The notes beneath the pieces were generated by a model. That model was not told where the DNA came from and made no database searches. It worked only from the letters and a program-made list of their open reading frames with translations. From the NCBI RefSeq assembly GCF_020382885.2, contig NC_058516.1:12254902-12318901 (forward strand): DNA of 64,000 nt, in the 5' to 3' direction. Source of the stretch: Scatophagus argus. Taxonomy: Eukaryota > Chordata > Actinopteri > Scatophagidae. This document shows positions 31,756-52,924 of the stretch, piece by piece. The translations under genes and the position numbers were made by a program. How positions within the stretch are numbered: the stretch's first letter is position 1; each line of letters begins with the position of its first letter.

Positions 31756-31948
31756 AGTTCAATTTCAATTTATTTATATAGCACCTTTTACAATAAAAAT
31801 TGTCTCTAGATGCTTTAGAGACCCAGAGCCTGAACCCCTGAGCAAGCAGACAGTGGCAAAGAAAAACTCCCTTTTAACAGGAAGAAACCTTGAGCAGGCC
31901 CCGGCTTGCTAGGGAGAACTATCCTGCTGATGGTCAGTCGGGTGAAGG
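31756..31948 (-). mobile_element. Family A element, reverse
   Basis: Begins at the tail (TTCAATTTATTTATATAGCA) and continues through ATTGTCTCTAGATGC and CCTGAGCAAGCAGACAGTGG to about GTCGGGTGAAGG. Intergenic between ddx4 and ccdc14. Confidence 0.8.
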
Positions 31949-32341
31949 GGGCTGACTCGAGTAGTCGAGTTCGAGTACAATGTTGTATTTTTCAAATTTC
32001 AAAATCGAAATTTCTACTTTCATATTATAGCTCTTGGATCATGGATTTCCCATCATGCCCTGAGTCTTAGAGTCTCTTTGGGGAGCAACTGCCACAGCCC
32101 TTCCAAGGACAGCCTGTCCACTCCCTATTAAACCCCACTGCATCGAAAGTGAAGCTGCAGTTCATCTAGAAGTGGCTAAATTAATTATTCACACCTGCTT
32201 CTAGACCAAAACGCCCTGATTTTGTTTTAGTTTTTGCAGATATAGTATTTCATAATTGAAAATAAAAAATACTAATTACCATTTATTTTTCAGGGCAGAC
32301 AGTTTTGTCTATAAAGAATTATCATTCTGCTAATGTATGTT

Positions 32342-32640
32342 GATTGGTCGGTTAAAGATTTACGACTAGCAGTGTTACGTTACGGCTTTTGTGTATTACA
32401 GTCCTTATGCATTTTCCTAACAACAGCTACAGCAGCTTTGTTGACGTTTCTTTGCAAACACCGCGGCCGACTCGATCTCGCAGGATTATCGTTGCCAGCG
32501 CGTCATTTGACGTCAGAGCAAATCGGGGCTGCGATCAGGTCGGACAAACCTATTGAGAGGCTTTTCCTGACGCTGCAGCTCCGCCCACTAATGTCCCGCC
32601 GTTTTGATTGGTCAGCTTGTCACGTTTCCTCTTTTAAATT
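32342..32640 (+). promoter_or_regulatory. Putative ccdc14 promoter
   Basis: The 450 bases before the ccdc14 start hold two inverted CCAAT boxes (ATTGG at 32342-32346 and 32607-32611), a perfect CRE palindrome TGACGTCA (32508-32515), an E2F-like TCCCGCCG (32594-32601) and an AT-rich TTTAAATT (32633-32640). CCAAT plus E2F-type sites are usual for cell-cycle genes, which suits a centriolar protein. The sites are read by eye only. Confidence 0.5.
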
Positions 32641-32796
32641 CGTGTTTCGGCCGGAACCGAATCAACGAAATTCATACAGGAAGAAAACACTTCAAGTATA
32701 ACAGCTAAAGTAAATAAAAAAAGTCTCTATTTCGTTTGACAGCACAGGAAAGGCTAAACATTTCGGTAACTTAGGCGACGGAAGCTTCCGTCAATC

Positions 32797-35700
32797 ATGA
32801 AAGAAATAGCTAAAAGCAAGGTAAGACCGATTAAAGTCAAACTTTGCACAGTACTCAAGACATCAAACTACATGTTTGACAGTATAATTTGATCTCTAAC
32901 ACCTGCTTCAAGTGGACGATAGGAGAGATCCATTAGCATTACACTCCTTGTTTGCTAGCTGTGAATTATTTCTTGAATGAACACTTACTTTGAAGCTAGC
33001 TTATTGTTTTGTACATTTTACACTCCACTGGGAATTGTAGATGAATTATAACATATCCTCGCCAAGTAATTTGAAGGCTATAGAGTAACTAATGCAAAAT
33101 GTCATTCCCTAAACTCAAGGTGTAATCATGTGATAACACCAGTGCCTCAGTGCCTCAGTTTGTAAGACTAGAATAGTCTTATAACAAGATCTAACAATGT
33201 TTGGATGCTTCAGTACCACAGCTGTATGTATGTATGAAATTGTTGTGTGATATTGTGTTGGTTGATTGGCAGGCGGTGACATCAGGAAGGCTGACAGGAA
33301 GAGCCAAAGTGCAGCCGGCCAGGAGACGGTGAATGCGCCAAACCTTTGTTTGCCTTTTGTTTTGACTGGACACATTTATACGCTATAATCCTTTCAGCAC
33401 TCCACTGACTCTTACGCTTTGCTGTGTTCCTCTGACTTAAGAGCGATTCGAAATCCAGGACCAGCACTCTGCCCTGAACCAGCCTACTCTCTGTACTCAA
33501 CAGACTCTGAAGACCAGGTAAGGAAACAAGCTATCTAGAGTCAATACAAAGGATAAAAGACACATTGCAATTTGAGATTTTACATGATTAATAACTTATT
33601 TTTATAACATATAATTTTTAGAATATGTCCTGTCACTTATGTTAACATTGTACTGCTGAGATCACCAAAGTCAAATGGGTCAGTTGACACAAACAGTCAG
33701 ATGATAATCAGTTTACTAATGAAAATAATTTAAACACATTTTTAAAGTGGAACTGAATCTGTTAGTGATGCTCACAGCTGCTTTCTGTCTCTCTCAGGTC
33801 ACTTCTCTCCACAAGGGTCTGGACCAGTGTGCTGCCTTGCTCAGTGGTATCCTTCAGGTGGCTGGGAAAGCAGGTTAGATGTGTTTTAACACGATGGTTG
33901 TTATAAGTAATGTTGAATCAGACAGTTGATTCATCGATTCGTTGATTGAGAGAAAAGTAATCAGCAACAAATTTCATAACCTTGTAATCAAAGTTCAGCA
34001 TCTTCCTCTGAGGATTTGCTACTTTTCTCTGTTTTATACCCCTCCTATATCATTTTGTCTTTGGGGTTTAGACTATTTAATTTTTTAAAATTTTTAATTG
34101 AATTTATTAATCCCAAACTGGGAAATTACTTCTCTGCATTTAACCCATCACAGATTGAAACAGACACACACATGCAAACATGCAGTGAAACACACAGGAG
34201 CAGTGGGCTGCATCAAGCACCTGGGGAGCATATATTGGGGGTTAAGCGCCTTGCTCAAGGGCACATCAGTCGGCTAATGGGGGGTGGGGACATTAATCAC
34301 TCCGCCACATTCAAATTTTTCCTGCCCGTCTGGTTTGGGAATCGAACCGGCGACCTTCCGATCACAAGCTACTTCTCCAAACTCTAGGCTACGGCTGTCC
34401 CCCTATTAATTGGACAAACAGTAACACACCTGTGTGTGTGTGTGCTTGTGCTTCATGTGTACTTGTGTTTGTAGAAGCCCTGCCAGGTCTTCCCAGAGAA
34501 GTGAAGAGTACAGCAGCCAAATCAAGAAAATCTGCTTCACCGACGAAGAAGACCATCAAGAAACTTTATACACAGACAGGTATGCGTGCGTTTCCGAGAG
34601 GGTAATATGTGTGGCTTTATTTGACATTATGAGTAGGGCTTACAAGTCATACACAAATTCACAATATCGAGGCTAATGCAACAAAGTCAAACACTCGTTT
34701 CAGTTGTGGTTCCTAATTTGTAAAGAGTCTAATCTCCACCTCCAGAACAGAAGAGTGGTCGGTCAGTCCAGCGTGGACCAGGCAGCACAGCTCCAATTAG
34801 ACATCAGTCTACTGCTCCACCTGCACACTCAGGAGTGAGGCTCCACCCCCCACAGAAACAACTCCAAACCCTGCTGCAATCTCCTTCACACTGCCAAACA
34901 CTACCCATCCCATCCACCCCGAAACCCCACCCTCAGACCTCCATCCCTCCAACCCTCACCACCACCTCTCCACCCCAGACCACTGTCCCTCCGCCCCAGA
35001 TTAACTGCCAGTCTGCCTGTAAAGCTCTTCACACACACTGCAACACAGAATGGGATAGAAAAGAGGAGGACTTCGTTCCTGTCAGAGACGTCAGTGCCCA
35101 AAGCACTGCCACAGACACACACACAGCTGTCGGACACACGCACTCACACATACACACCTGTACCTTCAAGATGTCAGACATGCAGTTGGGGCCTGGGGAG
35201 GCTGATAAAGTTCCTCAGGACACAGACAGCAGAGAAGACTACAGTGCAGAGAAAGAAGGGACATTGAAGACAGTTCAGTATCTGCTGGGAGAACTCAAGA
35301 CTCTGATCGCTGGTCAAGGTAAACTGAATCTGTGCACACACTATTTGTCTTGTGTCTGTTTTCTCTGCTTTTCCACTTAGACTGAGTAGGTACACACAGT
35401 TATTCAATTCAGTTCAGTTTATTTATATAGCGCCAATTCACAACAAAAGTTATCTCATGACACTTTCCAATTAGAGCAGGTCTAGACCAAACTCTTTAAT
35501 TAAATTGTAATACAGAGAGCCCAACATTCCCCCTTGAGCAAGCACTTGGCGGCAGTGGCGAGGAAAAACTGCCTTTTAGAAGGCAGAAACCTCGGAGCAG
35601 ACCCCGGCTCTAGATGGATGGCCATCTGCCTTGACCGGTTGGTTTGAGAGAGAGAGAGAGAGAGAGAGAGGGAGATGGAGGTGGGGCGTGAGAGAAGGAG

Positions 35701-36728
35701 CACACAAGCAGAGATGCATAGCAGCAGTAATAATACAGAAATATTGGAACTGTAGATAATGATAATGAAGTATATAGGAGGTACTATGGTGATTACGATA
35801 GCAATATTAGTAACAGTAATAATGGTAGTAGCTGTACAGAGTAGTAACAGAATTAAAACAGATTATGACTAAACAGTAGTAATCGCAGTAGGTTTCGAGC
35901 AGGACCGCAGCAGGAGGTCCAACCACGATCCATGGGAACCTACAAGACGAGAAAGCACAAGGACTCCAGGGAACAAGTTGGGTTAGTGATATGCATTAAT
36001 GGGACATAAATGTGCGCAGAAGGAGAGGGAGAGGAAGAAAGAGCTCAGTGCATCATGGGAGGAGTTATGAGTGTTGTACTTGTGTGTGTTGCAAATCCAA
36101 GTATTCACCATCCAGATTTTTAGACTGGGTCCTCGCAGACGCCTGTCATATACAACGGCCCTTAAAAAGTCAGTGATTTGAGTTTTACTTTCTCAGACCG
36201 TGTGGAAGGATGAACAAAGTGTCGGCTGATATCAGAATTTAAATTAAATGTAAAAAAATAAAAATGTGTTAAACAGATAGGAAGTCTGTAGAAAAAAAAA
36301 TGCTTGCGGCTTTGGAAAACCTGATGAATTTTGGATTTGTATAGTGTTTGGGTTTGCAGTGAAGCCCACACATCTCTCTGTGTTAAGGGTTTATTAGTGT
36401 AAAAGTTGATTATGTTCACACTTACATCAGTGATGCCAGTGACAATTGACATCTGACAGCGATAATTGCTTTTTTTTTTATTGTAGTTCTCTGCTTCTGT
36501 ATGATGCAGTGTTTGCAACATTTTCCTTGTGCTGTGGCATGGAGACCACATTAATGCAGTGTGTGTGTGTGTATCTGTTTATGTTTATATATATATAGGT
36601 AGTGTAGCAAAGATGCTGCTCAGCCATCTAGAACAGACTGTGTCCTCACCTCTGAATGCTGGTGGTTCAAACATCCAGACTGAACCACACCTGTCATCAC
36701 TGCACAGCCAGAACACTCAGCTCTGGAG

Positions 36729-36767
<39 letters not shown>

Positions 36768-38955
36768 GCTTGCATTAACAGATATCAGTGAGTGTACGCA
36801 CATCAGTGAGATACAATTTGAAATCCTCTTTCTCTCCCTGTTTGTGTGTGTGTGTGTGTGTGTGAGGATTCAAAACCAGCAGTTGAAGGAGGAGAAAGCA
36901 CAGAGACAACAGAACATGGAGACACCCTGTAACTCAGAAGGTGAAGTTTCTATGTGTGTTTCAATGACTGTAAAGATGGATGGCACGAGAGCTCTTCATC
37001 ACTCCCTGGTAGCTGGATGCAGTATAGGTCATGAACCCCTCCCTTTTCTTGTAAGCAGGTGGGAAATGGGGGCACAACTAAAAACTCAAAGAATATGTCA
37101 GCTAAATTTTTCCCAAACATGGTTTCTGTCATCTTAGGTAGTTTTTATCATGCTAATATATCTTTAAGTATTCAATTCAATTCAGTTTACTTATTTTGCG
37201 CCAATTCACAACAAAAATTATGTCATGACACTTTCCAATTAGAGCAGGTCTAGACCAAACTCTTTAATTAAATTGTAATACAGAGAGCCCAACATTCCCC
37301 CTTGAGCAAGCACTTGGTGACAGTGGAGAGGAAAAACTGCCTTTTAGAAGGCAGAAACCTCGGAGCAGACCCCGGCTCAAGATGGGCGGCCATCTGCCTT
37401 GACCAGTTGGGTATTCATTTATCTGATAAGTGTGGTTTTAATTAGTTACTTGATGCTGTGTAAAGAGGGTGAAATATCATCACTGACAGGTAAGTGCTGC
37501 TTGCTCCGCTGCTCCTCTTGATGGCGACACTCGTATTTGTTATATTTTGCTTCACTCCACCGGTATTATTTTGGGAGGAAGTGGAGATTCTTCCTTTGTC
37601 TTTATGTATATCAGTGATGTGTTCATGTTGTGAATAATCTGAACCCTCTGTGTCTCCACAGCGTTGGCTCTGCAGGAGGAGCTCAATACAGCTCGACTGC
37701 AACTGCAGGAGCTCCGGGATGAACTCGCAGAACTACAAGAAGCACTTCAGGACACACAGAGCCAGCTGAGAGACAGAGAAGCAAAGAATACACTCATCAA
37801 GTCAGGTTCAGGATTTCTGAGATCTGTGATCAAACATGCAGTCCTGCTACACAAACTCTCATCATCACGGTGCTAAAACTGACGCTAACTTATGACATTT
37901 GAAACGGAACATCAATAAATATAAATGTAAACAATCACACAGAATACATACATTCAATTTGAGGCAGGAAAATTTGGAATCAAATAAAAAAAAAATTGAT
38001 TTATGATAGGCATTGACTGGAGTACTGTGTGGTGTGGACAAGTCTGTAAATCAATTCATACCCTATTCTGTACAAACTATGGAAAACACTACATGTGAGT
38101 GTCTATGTGTGTGTGTGTCTCAGACTTGGATGCCACTAGAAGCAGGTTGCTGGACAGTGAGAGAGAGAAGAGTGAGTTAGCCTCACTTGCCCGGCAAAGA
38201 CTTGAAGAAATAGAACATCTTAACAGGTAGGCTTGTGTGTGTGTGTGTGTTTCAGGAAGTGCACAATGAAAGCTCCTTATCTGCAAGAATGATGTCTATA
38301 GGGGAAATGTGAGTGTAGCACATCATTGTGAAAAATTAACTGTCAAACTTATTTCCACTTCTCTTTCAGGGCTCTTCAGAGGCAGAATTCATCAGATTTT
38401 ACTACCGCTGTTGACAGCTCAGTGTCAGATACTCTAACAAAACAACATTTTGAGCAACACCAGCACGGACTGAATCCCGCAGAGCCCCCCGCTGACCGGA
38501 TCACCCAATACGTGATGTCTCTCGGTCAGCTGGAGCCCACGTACGCCAGGCATCTGTGCGTGGCCGCCGAGGGAGAAAGAAACACGCTAGAGCAAAATAA
38601 ACTGACCTCAGTCCAGCTGAGAGACGCATTATCACATTCTAATGCCAGAGCTCAGCAAGTTGACAAACTTTCAGAGACTTCAGCCCTTCACCAAAACACT
38701 CATCCAACTCTCAACCAGTCACATTGTTTAGATAAAGTCCAGTCATGTGGGCGATGGTTGCACAAGGAGCTTGACCAACTGCCGAACTCCAAACAGTCCC
38801 AGTGTGATGTGGAATCTGTGTGTTCCGATTGGAGCATGAGGTCAGGGTCGACCTTTGACACCAGAGATGAGGCGGTGTTCAGAGATGGCCTGTCAGCTCT
38901 GGATGCTAGCATAGCCAGTTTACAGAAGAGTATCCAACTAGATCTGTGGAAGTGA
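32797..38955 (+). CDS. ccdc14: Coiled-coil domain-containing protein 14 (CCDC14), complete
   Basis: Centriolar-satellite coiled-coil protein known to influence centriole duplication in mammals. Exons: 32797-32820, 33273-33328, 33442-33517, 33798-33873, 34475-34579, 34746-35318, 36599-36728, 36867-36940, 37662-37805, 38124-38226, 38370-38955; 1947 bases, 648 residues, all phases consistent. Family marks: SGRLTGRAK near the start, YSLYSTDSEDQ followed by LDQCAALLSGIL, VQYLLGELKTLIA at the end of the long exon, central coiled coil rich in Leu/Glu/Gln, and the C-terminal block DWSMRSGSTFDTRDEAVFRDGLSALDA. The middle is Pro/Thr-rich and poorly conserved, with a His/Thr run from a CA-rich coding stretch. 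The protein is shorter than human CCDC14. Exon 3 uses the acceptor at 33441; an upstream AG (33400 area) would introduce a stop. Confidence 0.9.
34098..34404 (-). mobile_element. tRNA-derived SINE (family C), reverse
   Basis: Reverse copy with box B as GGGAATCGAACCGG near 34337, TTGCTCAAGGGCACATCAG in the body, and CTCTGCATTTAACCCATCA near the tail. The tail itself (ATTGAATTTATTAATCCC) differs from other copies. Lies in ccdc14 intron 4, just before exon 34475. Confidence 0.8.
35403..36061 (-). mobile_element. Family B element, near full length, reverse
   Basis: Starts with the (TTCAA)n tail and TTTATATAGCGCC, then ATTAGAGCAGGTCTAGACC, a GA microsatellite at 35646-35671, AGCAATATTAGTAACAG-type simple sequence, and ends at about CATCATGGGAG. 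The same outer end appears at 54609 in the split copy, so about 660 bases seems to be the full unit. No open reading frame. In ccdc14 intron 6. Confidence 0.8.
36730..36765. repeat. CA microsatellite at a splice donor
   Basis: CA run beginning directly after the donor GTAA of ccdc14 exon 36599-36728. Confidence 0.95.
36843..36866. repeat. TG microsatellite at a splice acceptor
   Basis: TG run that ends in the AG of the acceptor for ccdc14 exon 36867-36940. The run occupies the place of the polypyrimidine tract. Confidence 0.95.
37168..37412 (-). mobile_element. Family B element, truncated, reverse
   Basis: Tail TTCAATTCAATTCAGTTTAC, then GCGCCAATTCACAAC, GAGCAGGTCTAGACC and GACCCCGGCTCAAGATGG. 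Cut at about TTGACCAGTTGGG. In ccdc14 intron 8. Confidence 0.8.
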
Positions 38956-39063
38956 AACTTATCACTTATATGAGCAAAGATAAACAACATAATGTAGGGT
39001 CTCTAGCCTGTTGCTGCATTTTGTCTTGATGATTTTAATTTATAGTGCTATTTCAGTTTTGTA

Positions 39064-39069
39064 AATAAA
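39064..39069 (+). terminator. Poly(A) signal of ccdc14
   Basis: AATAAA 109 bases after the ccdc14 stop codon. Confidence 0.65.
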
Positions 39070-39235
39070 GCATTTTTTAAACTTTATTTTTGGTTGTAAT
39101 GCCATTTATTGTAATGGTGGAGAAATTGTGTTTGTGTTGATTGGCATACTTGAAGCAATAATGTTTACATTGAAACATTCACACCCAGCACTCCATGCTG
39201 CGTCATTCAATCAAATAGAAGTATTTCACTGACAT

Positions 39236-39452
39236 ATTCAATTTCAATTCAGTTTACTTATATAGCGCCAATTCACAACAAAAGTTATCTCATGACACTT
39301 TCCAATTAGAGCAGGTCTAGACCAAGCTCTTTAATTAAATCATAATACAGAGAGCCCAGCATTGAGCAAGTTGTTGGCGGCAGTGGCAAGGAAAAACTGC
39401 CTTTTGAAGGCAGAAACCTCAGAGCAGACCCCGGCTCAAGATGGGCGGCCAT
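39236..39452 (-). mobile_element. Family B element, truncated, reverse
   Basis: Same order of motifs as the copy at 37168, ending at ATGGGCGGCCAT. Intergenic between the 3' ends of ccdc14 and ankrd10. Confidence 0.8.
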
Positions 39453-39876
39453 AGTAGTAATCACATATGTGGTTTGTTTGGAAATAAAATAAAATAAACA
39501 CAGACTCTGGACCATTTTTATGAAACTGCAAAACATGTTTTAATTAGGAAAGGAGGCAAAACAAGTACAAGTATAAAAACAGTTCTCAGGAGCAGCAATG
39601 CAAGTCAGTTTTTGGCACAGTGTACATTTCAGCACAGCTGACATAGTGTTTATAAAAAGAGTCAGCATGTCTCCAGTACACTGTCTTTAAGTTACAAGTT
39701 ACAATAATTCCTCAAAAGCCTACAGTATGCTCTATAATATTACAGTACAGCTCTGAATAAAGATAATCAGCTGCTCGGTACATAAATAACAAATGATTTC
39801 AAATTAAAGCAAATTTCCTTTGGTAGTTCAATTCAGTTCAAGAAGGCGTTTTCAAGTGTTAGTGCAGTTGTTCTTC

Positions 39877-40031
39877 CAATTCAATTCAATTCAATTTTAC
39901 TTATATATCACCTTATACAATCAAAATTGTCTCTAGGTGCTTTACAGAAAAACAGAGCCTGAACCCCCGAGCAAGCAGACAGTGGCAAGGAAAAACTCCC
40001 TTTTAACAGGAAGAAATCTTGAGCAGGACCC
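39877..40031 (-). mobile_element. Family A element, truncated, reverse
   Basis: (AATTC)n tail, then CAAAATTGTCTCTAGGTGC and CCCGAGCAAGCAGACAGTGG, cut after TTGAGCAGGACCCA. Intergenic, downstream of ankrd10. Confidence 0.8.
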
Positions 40032-40812
40032 AGTGTCCATGACAGACATCAGGCCACATTCAGAAAGGGCAGTTTCTACCAACGCACATCTCAACGACTG
40101 TGCACACACACAGGACACCACATAATGCAACCCGACAGCCCTTAAGTTGACAAACAAAAACATCAATATTCTAAATACAGAAATAAATTGCAGGAAATAA
40201 TGTGTGTCCCTGTGTGTGTGTTCTACTCTTGACATCAGTGAGGATGTATGGGGATTAGAAGGTGACCCAGGAAGTGCATGAAAGTAATATTTGAACGCTG
40301 GCCTTATATAAAGTGTCACGCAGGTGCAGATCCCCAACAATCCTCACATCCAGCTGTTCATTTTGAAGACCTCAACACTACATAAGCAGTTTGTTTTTTT
40401 TTCCACAATGCAACATGAGCACCTGGGGTGTTCCTGACGGATGTAGACATATTGGAGGCTGGTGAGAGAAAAATTCATGTCCAGCCAGTAAAGCTGTTAA
40501 CACCATCACATCCAGAGCCAGTTGTGCTGAGTTGCATACCACCTGTAAATTAGTTTAAATGCTATAACAATAATTTCAAGGTACATAACGTATACACTTA
40601 GCACAGGATGTTTTTATTTGTGATTACTCTGGGTTTTGCAGCAAATTTCCCATGTCAGATTATTCTCCAAAGCAAGTTAAAAGAAAGCATATTGGAGATT
40701 AAAGCCACTCCCGTCTCCAGGAGGCTGGCTGTGAAGGCTAACCCCGTGTCTTCATGATCCGTGGTACAGGTGCACGGTGCTTGCACACACCTTGCTTGTG
40801 TCTGTGCTCAGC
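40032..40812 (-). other. Probable ankrd10 3' UTR and flank
   Basis: Sequence beyond the ankrd10 stop on the minus strand. A reverse poly(A) hexamer (TTTATT at 40613-40618) lies about 200 bases after the stop. No other feature was recognised. Confidence 0.4.
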
Positions 40813-49358
<8,546 letters not shown>

Positions 49359-49828
49359 GAGTAGACTATGAAAGTAGCGGACAGAAACGTTTATCTCCCG
49401 CTTTCCCGGTAACACAGAAAACACTCAACAGCGTTCAAACACAAAGGAAGAGGATGTGAGCTTCTCCGCTCAGCCGGAGAACCACAAAACCCGGACCGGA
49501 TTCAGGCAGCGAGACTGAGAGCACATCAAAGCTCTTCATTTGTTTCAGGCGGCTTTGTGCTGGTCAGAAACAGGAGCCTCTGTTGTGCCCCCTAGAGGTC
49601 GGGGGTGGTAGCTTTGAGATTATACGCAAAAATAAGAATCTAATTAATTTAAATAATTAAAGATTGGCAAAACATTAACATTTCTAAGCTAAGTCAGTTG
49701 TGTTATGATGCTAGGTTTGATTAATGGGTGAACTTAACAATTCATTGAGGCTCTTGTTGCTCTCTCTCTCTCAATCGCACAGGAAAAGTGGAGCAGTAGA
49801 AGAAAACGATACACGCGCCATTTATTAG
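49359..49828. promoter_or_regulatory. Divergent promoter region of ankrd10 and hsf2bp
   Basis: Only 470 bases separate the two start codons on opposite strands. The segment 49440-49520 is GC-richer than its surroundings (CAGCCGGAGAACC, CCCGGACCGG) and no TATA box is obvious. A CCCCCTAGAGGTCGGGGG motif lies at 49588-49605. A shared bidirectional promoter is likely by geometry; shared regulation is not shown. Confidence 0.55.
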
Positions 49829-52800
49829 ATGTCAGCGTCATTGAGCGGGAAATCGCTGCCTGGAGCAATGGTGAAGACAAGGAAACAGGTACATATTTAC
49901 CACAGCTTTTGAAATATACGTTTAATATATGGTTTACTTGTTCATTAACTTACTCCTTATAGCAAGGATTAATCCAAAGTATTGTTTTGGCCACTTTTCA
50001 ATGATCTCCCCTCCATTTTGGGTGATGGGTTTACCCATACACTTCTATGTGTAGGAGTACAATACTACAATCTTCAATATATATAGGCAAGCAAGGAGCT
50101 TTATGGCCAAACAGTGGAAATACCTCCGACTGAATCAGGCTGAAGTTAAAAAGAACAACAAGCAAAAATGAAGTTCAAGGATCACATCACATCTTCTGTG
50201 GTGAACAGAAGATAGCTTGTGAGCTTTAGACTTCTAACAGTGATAGATATCAGGGATTTTCGAGGGATTTTCTGTATAATATCACCGTACATTTACTGGA
50301 GCTGTGGACTTTGAGTTTAAGACGTGGAATGTGAGTTTAACCTTTCGTGATTTGACCAAATAAATAAACAGATACAACAACCTTAACAACCTCATTCAGT
50401 GAAGCAACCACTTTCATGACTGGACTTTGACATCCTGCTTAGCATCTAGATTAATAGGTCATGGCATCATTCTGTGTTTAACAGAACAGTTTTGTATTGG
50501 ACTGCTGTATATTCCAGGATGTTTGTTTACCTGGGACTGACAGGTAAACGATGCTGCTTGTGGTTCCTACGGTCTCATCTAACTTGGGTCACATGGCTCC
50601 ACCTCAGGGACAGTTTGAATCATAAAATGACTGCTGCATGATGGATTATAAATGTAAATAGCTGTAACCACAATCTCAATTCCAAGGATTCAAGGAGCTT
50701 TATTGTCATTTCACACATGTAGATACATGAGGTGGAACGAAATTAGTTTCCCTGGTCCCGGTATAAGCCCAATAACCTACAAAACATGTAAATAAACAAT
50801 TGATGTAATAATAGTATTATAATAATATTAGAAATAATAAAATGTATTATAGTTTTAAGAAATCTAGTTAGAATCAATTACTACCACTAGTGTGTTACAG
50901 CTTCATGTGTTGTTAATTTAAATATTTGCCACTGTGATTCAGACAGGTCTTTATTTTATAGGTCATACCTGTTTTCTGCATTAAAGTTTTTAATCATCTT
51001 CACTTTCAGGATGGATTTGTCAGAGTGAGGAAAAGAGATTTAGAGAAGTTAACCACAGAAGTCATGCAACTGAGGGAGTTCCTGCCCAAAGTACTGAACA
51101 AGGACCTGATTGAAATGCTGCACAAAGCCCGAGCAGCTCAGACAAGTATGCTTATGTTACGCTTAGCTTTTAGGGAGAAAATACTTTAATGAGGTGGATG
51201 TTATGACAGCTTATGTGTGTACTATCTAGTGACTGTTAGCCGAGAGAATTGGTGGAAGCTGAAGACATTTGTCTAGTTGCCTGAGAGGTTGTGAGGTACC
51301 CTCACATGTAAGCGGTGCTGTTACTTACTTAAATAACAGGGAATTGAATTTTCATTCTTATTGAGAATTCACCAGTTCACACCTTCTCACCTGAAGTGTC
51401 ATGTGGTGAGGTTACCAGCTCAGAAAACACCATCCAGTAGGAAAGACAGATGTGCTTAGAACCTTTCTCTAACCACACTCACACCTTATGTACTTGTGCG
51501 GTGCCAAGATCAAGGGCTTTCTTCACGAAGGATCTTATCTCACCAGGAGTCGTGCTAAATGGCATTACAAGCTCCGAAGAGTTTCCTGTTCAGAGCTCAG
51601 AGAAGAATTTTTTTGTCATCCAACATCAACTGCGTGTTGATATTATGGTATTTTTTTAAAAAGTTGAGCAAATCTCCCTCTTTTTGGTGAGGTAGTACAT
51701 ATACATATCACACCGATTTTACTGGACAATTGAGTATTATTAGTATTGGTATTGAATGTACACTTGCTCAACTTGAACAAATTGCAGTCTGACAATTGGT
51801 TAATCAGTCCTGCGAACCAAATTGCTGCAGTTTTTCCTTTATTTCTTGTCAGAGTAGTGGAATTATGCAAACTGTCACTCATGATGTTACTAATGTATTA
51901 ATTTTATTGTTTTGATGAGGCTCAGAAAAGTGATAAGAAGAACCCTTGAAAGAAGAACTGATAACTTTGCTCTTAACAATGAAAATAAATCCGCAAATTA
52001 TATTGCAATGGCATCTTCTAGAATATATAAGGATTTGTAGCAGTTGCTGTTAATTTGCAGCATATTACTTAACTTATGTAAGTGTAAGACCACAAGTCTA
52101 CAGACATTGTGTGTGTGTGTGTGTGTGTGTGTGTACAGTGAAGGACCATCTTGTGCAGGACCAGGAGCGGTTGCGACAGGGATGTCTACACCTTCAGTCC
52201 TGTCTGGAAACAGTACAATCTGAATGCCAGAAAGAGAGGGAGGTGAGAGATGGCAGTCAGCATAAGTCTGACTGGAGATATTGTATGTTGTTCATACTGT
52301 TTGTGTGATGCCTGTACAATGCACACATTTTAAAAGGTTGTTTCTATTTAAAAAAATCTGTATTTTGCAGATAGCTTGTTCTTTTTAAATGAATTTAGTC
52401 ATAGCTATAACAGGGACATTAAAAATTGTATAGAAACTAATTCAGTAGGATGGAGGATGTTCCACTTTATTCCAACACCAAGGTGTTTTATGGTTGCACC
52501 TCATCTATTATTTTGTTATTACACAACATTTTGCTGTGTGTTATCACTTGTGTGTTTTTTTTTCTTTTTTGTGTGTGTGTGTGTGTGTAGGAGAAGTTGC
52601 TGTTGCGTGAGCAGCTATGGCAGAGCGGAACAGAGCTGCAGCAGCAGGCGGACTTCTGCTCTGGTTTGGGATCTGCAGCCTGCAGTCTGCTGTGGAGCAG
52701 CTCTGCCAGGGAGAATACAGTCACACACTGGCTGGCTGATGTGAGTCATCTCCACAACACTGTGTGTATGTGTTTTCATGTGTCAGTCAGGCTCAATTCT

Positions 52801-52886
52801 AAAACTATATCCTATAGTCTTCAGAATTCCAATTATAACAACCTGTCATGTTTGTCCTTTGTAATGTATGATGTTTATTGCATGTA

Positions 52887-52924
<38 letters not shown>

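Noticed and set aside
32333..32701. 122-codon open frame upstream of ccdc14
   Set aside because: It overlaps the CCAAT, CRE and E2F-like promoter sites, has no recognisable domain and no splice link to ccdc14; most likely chance.
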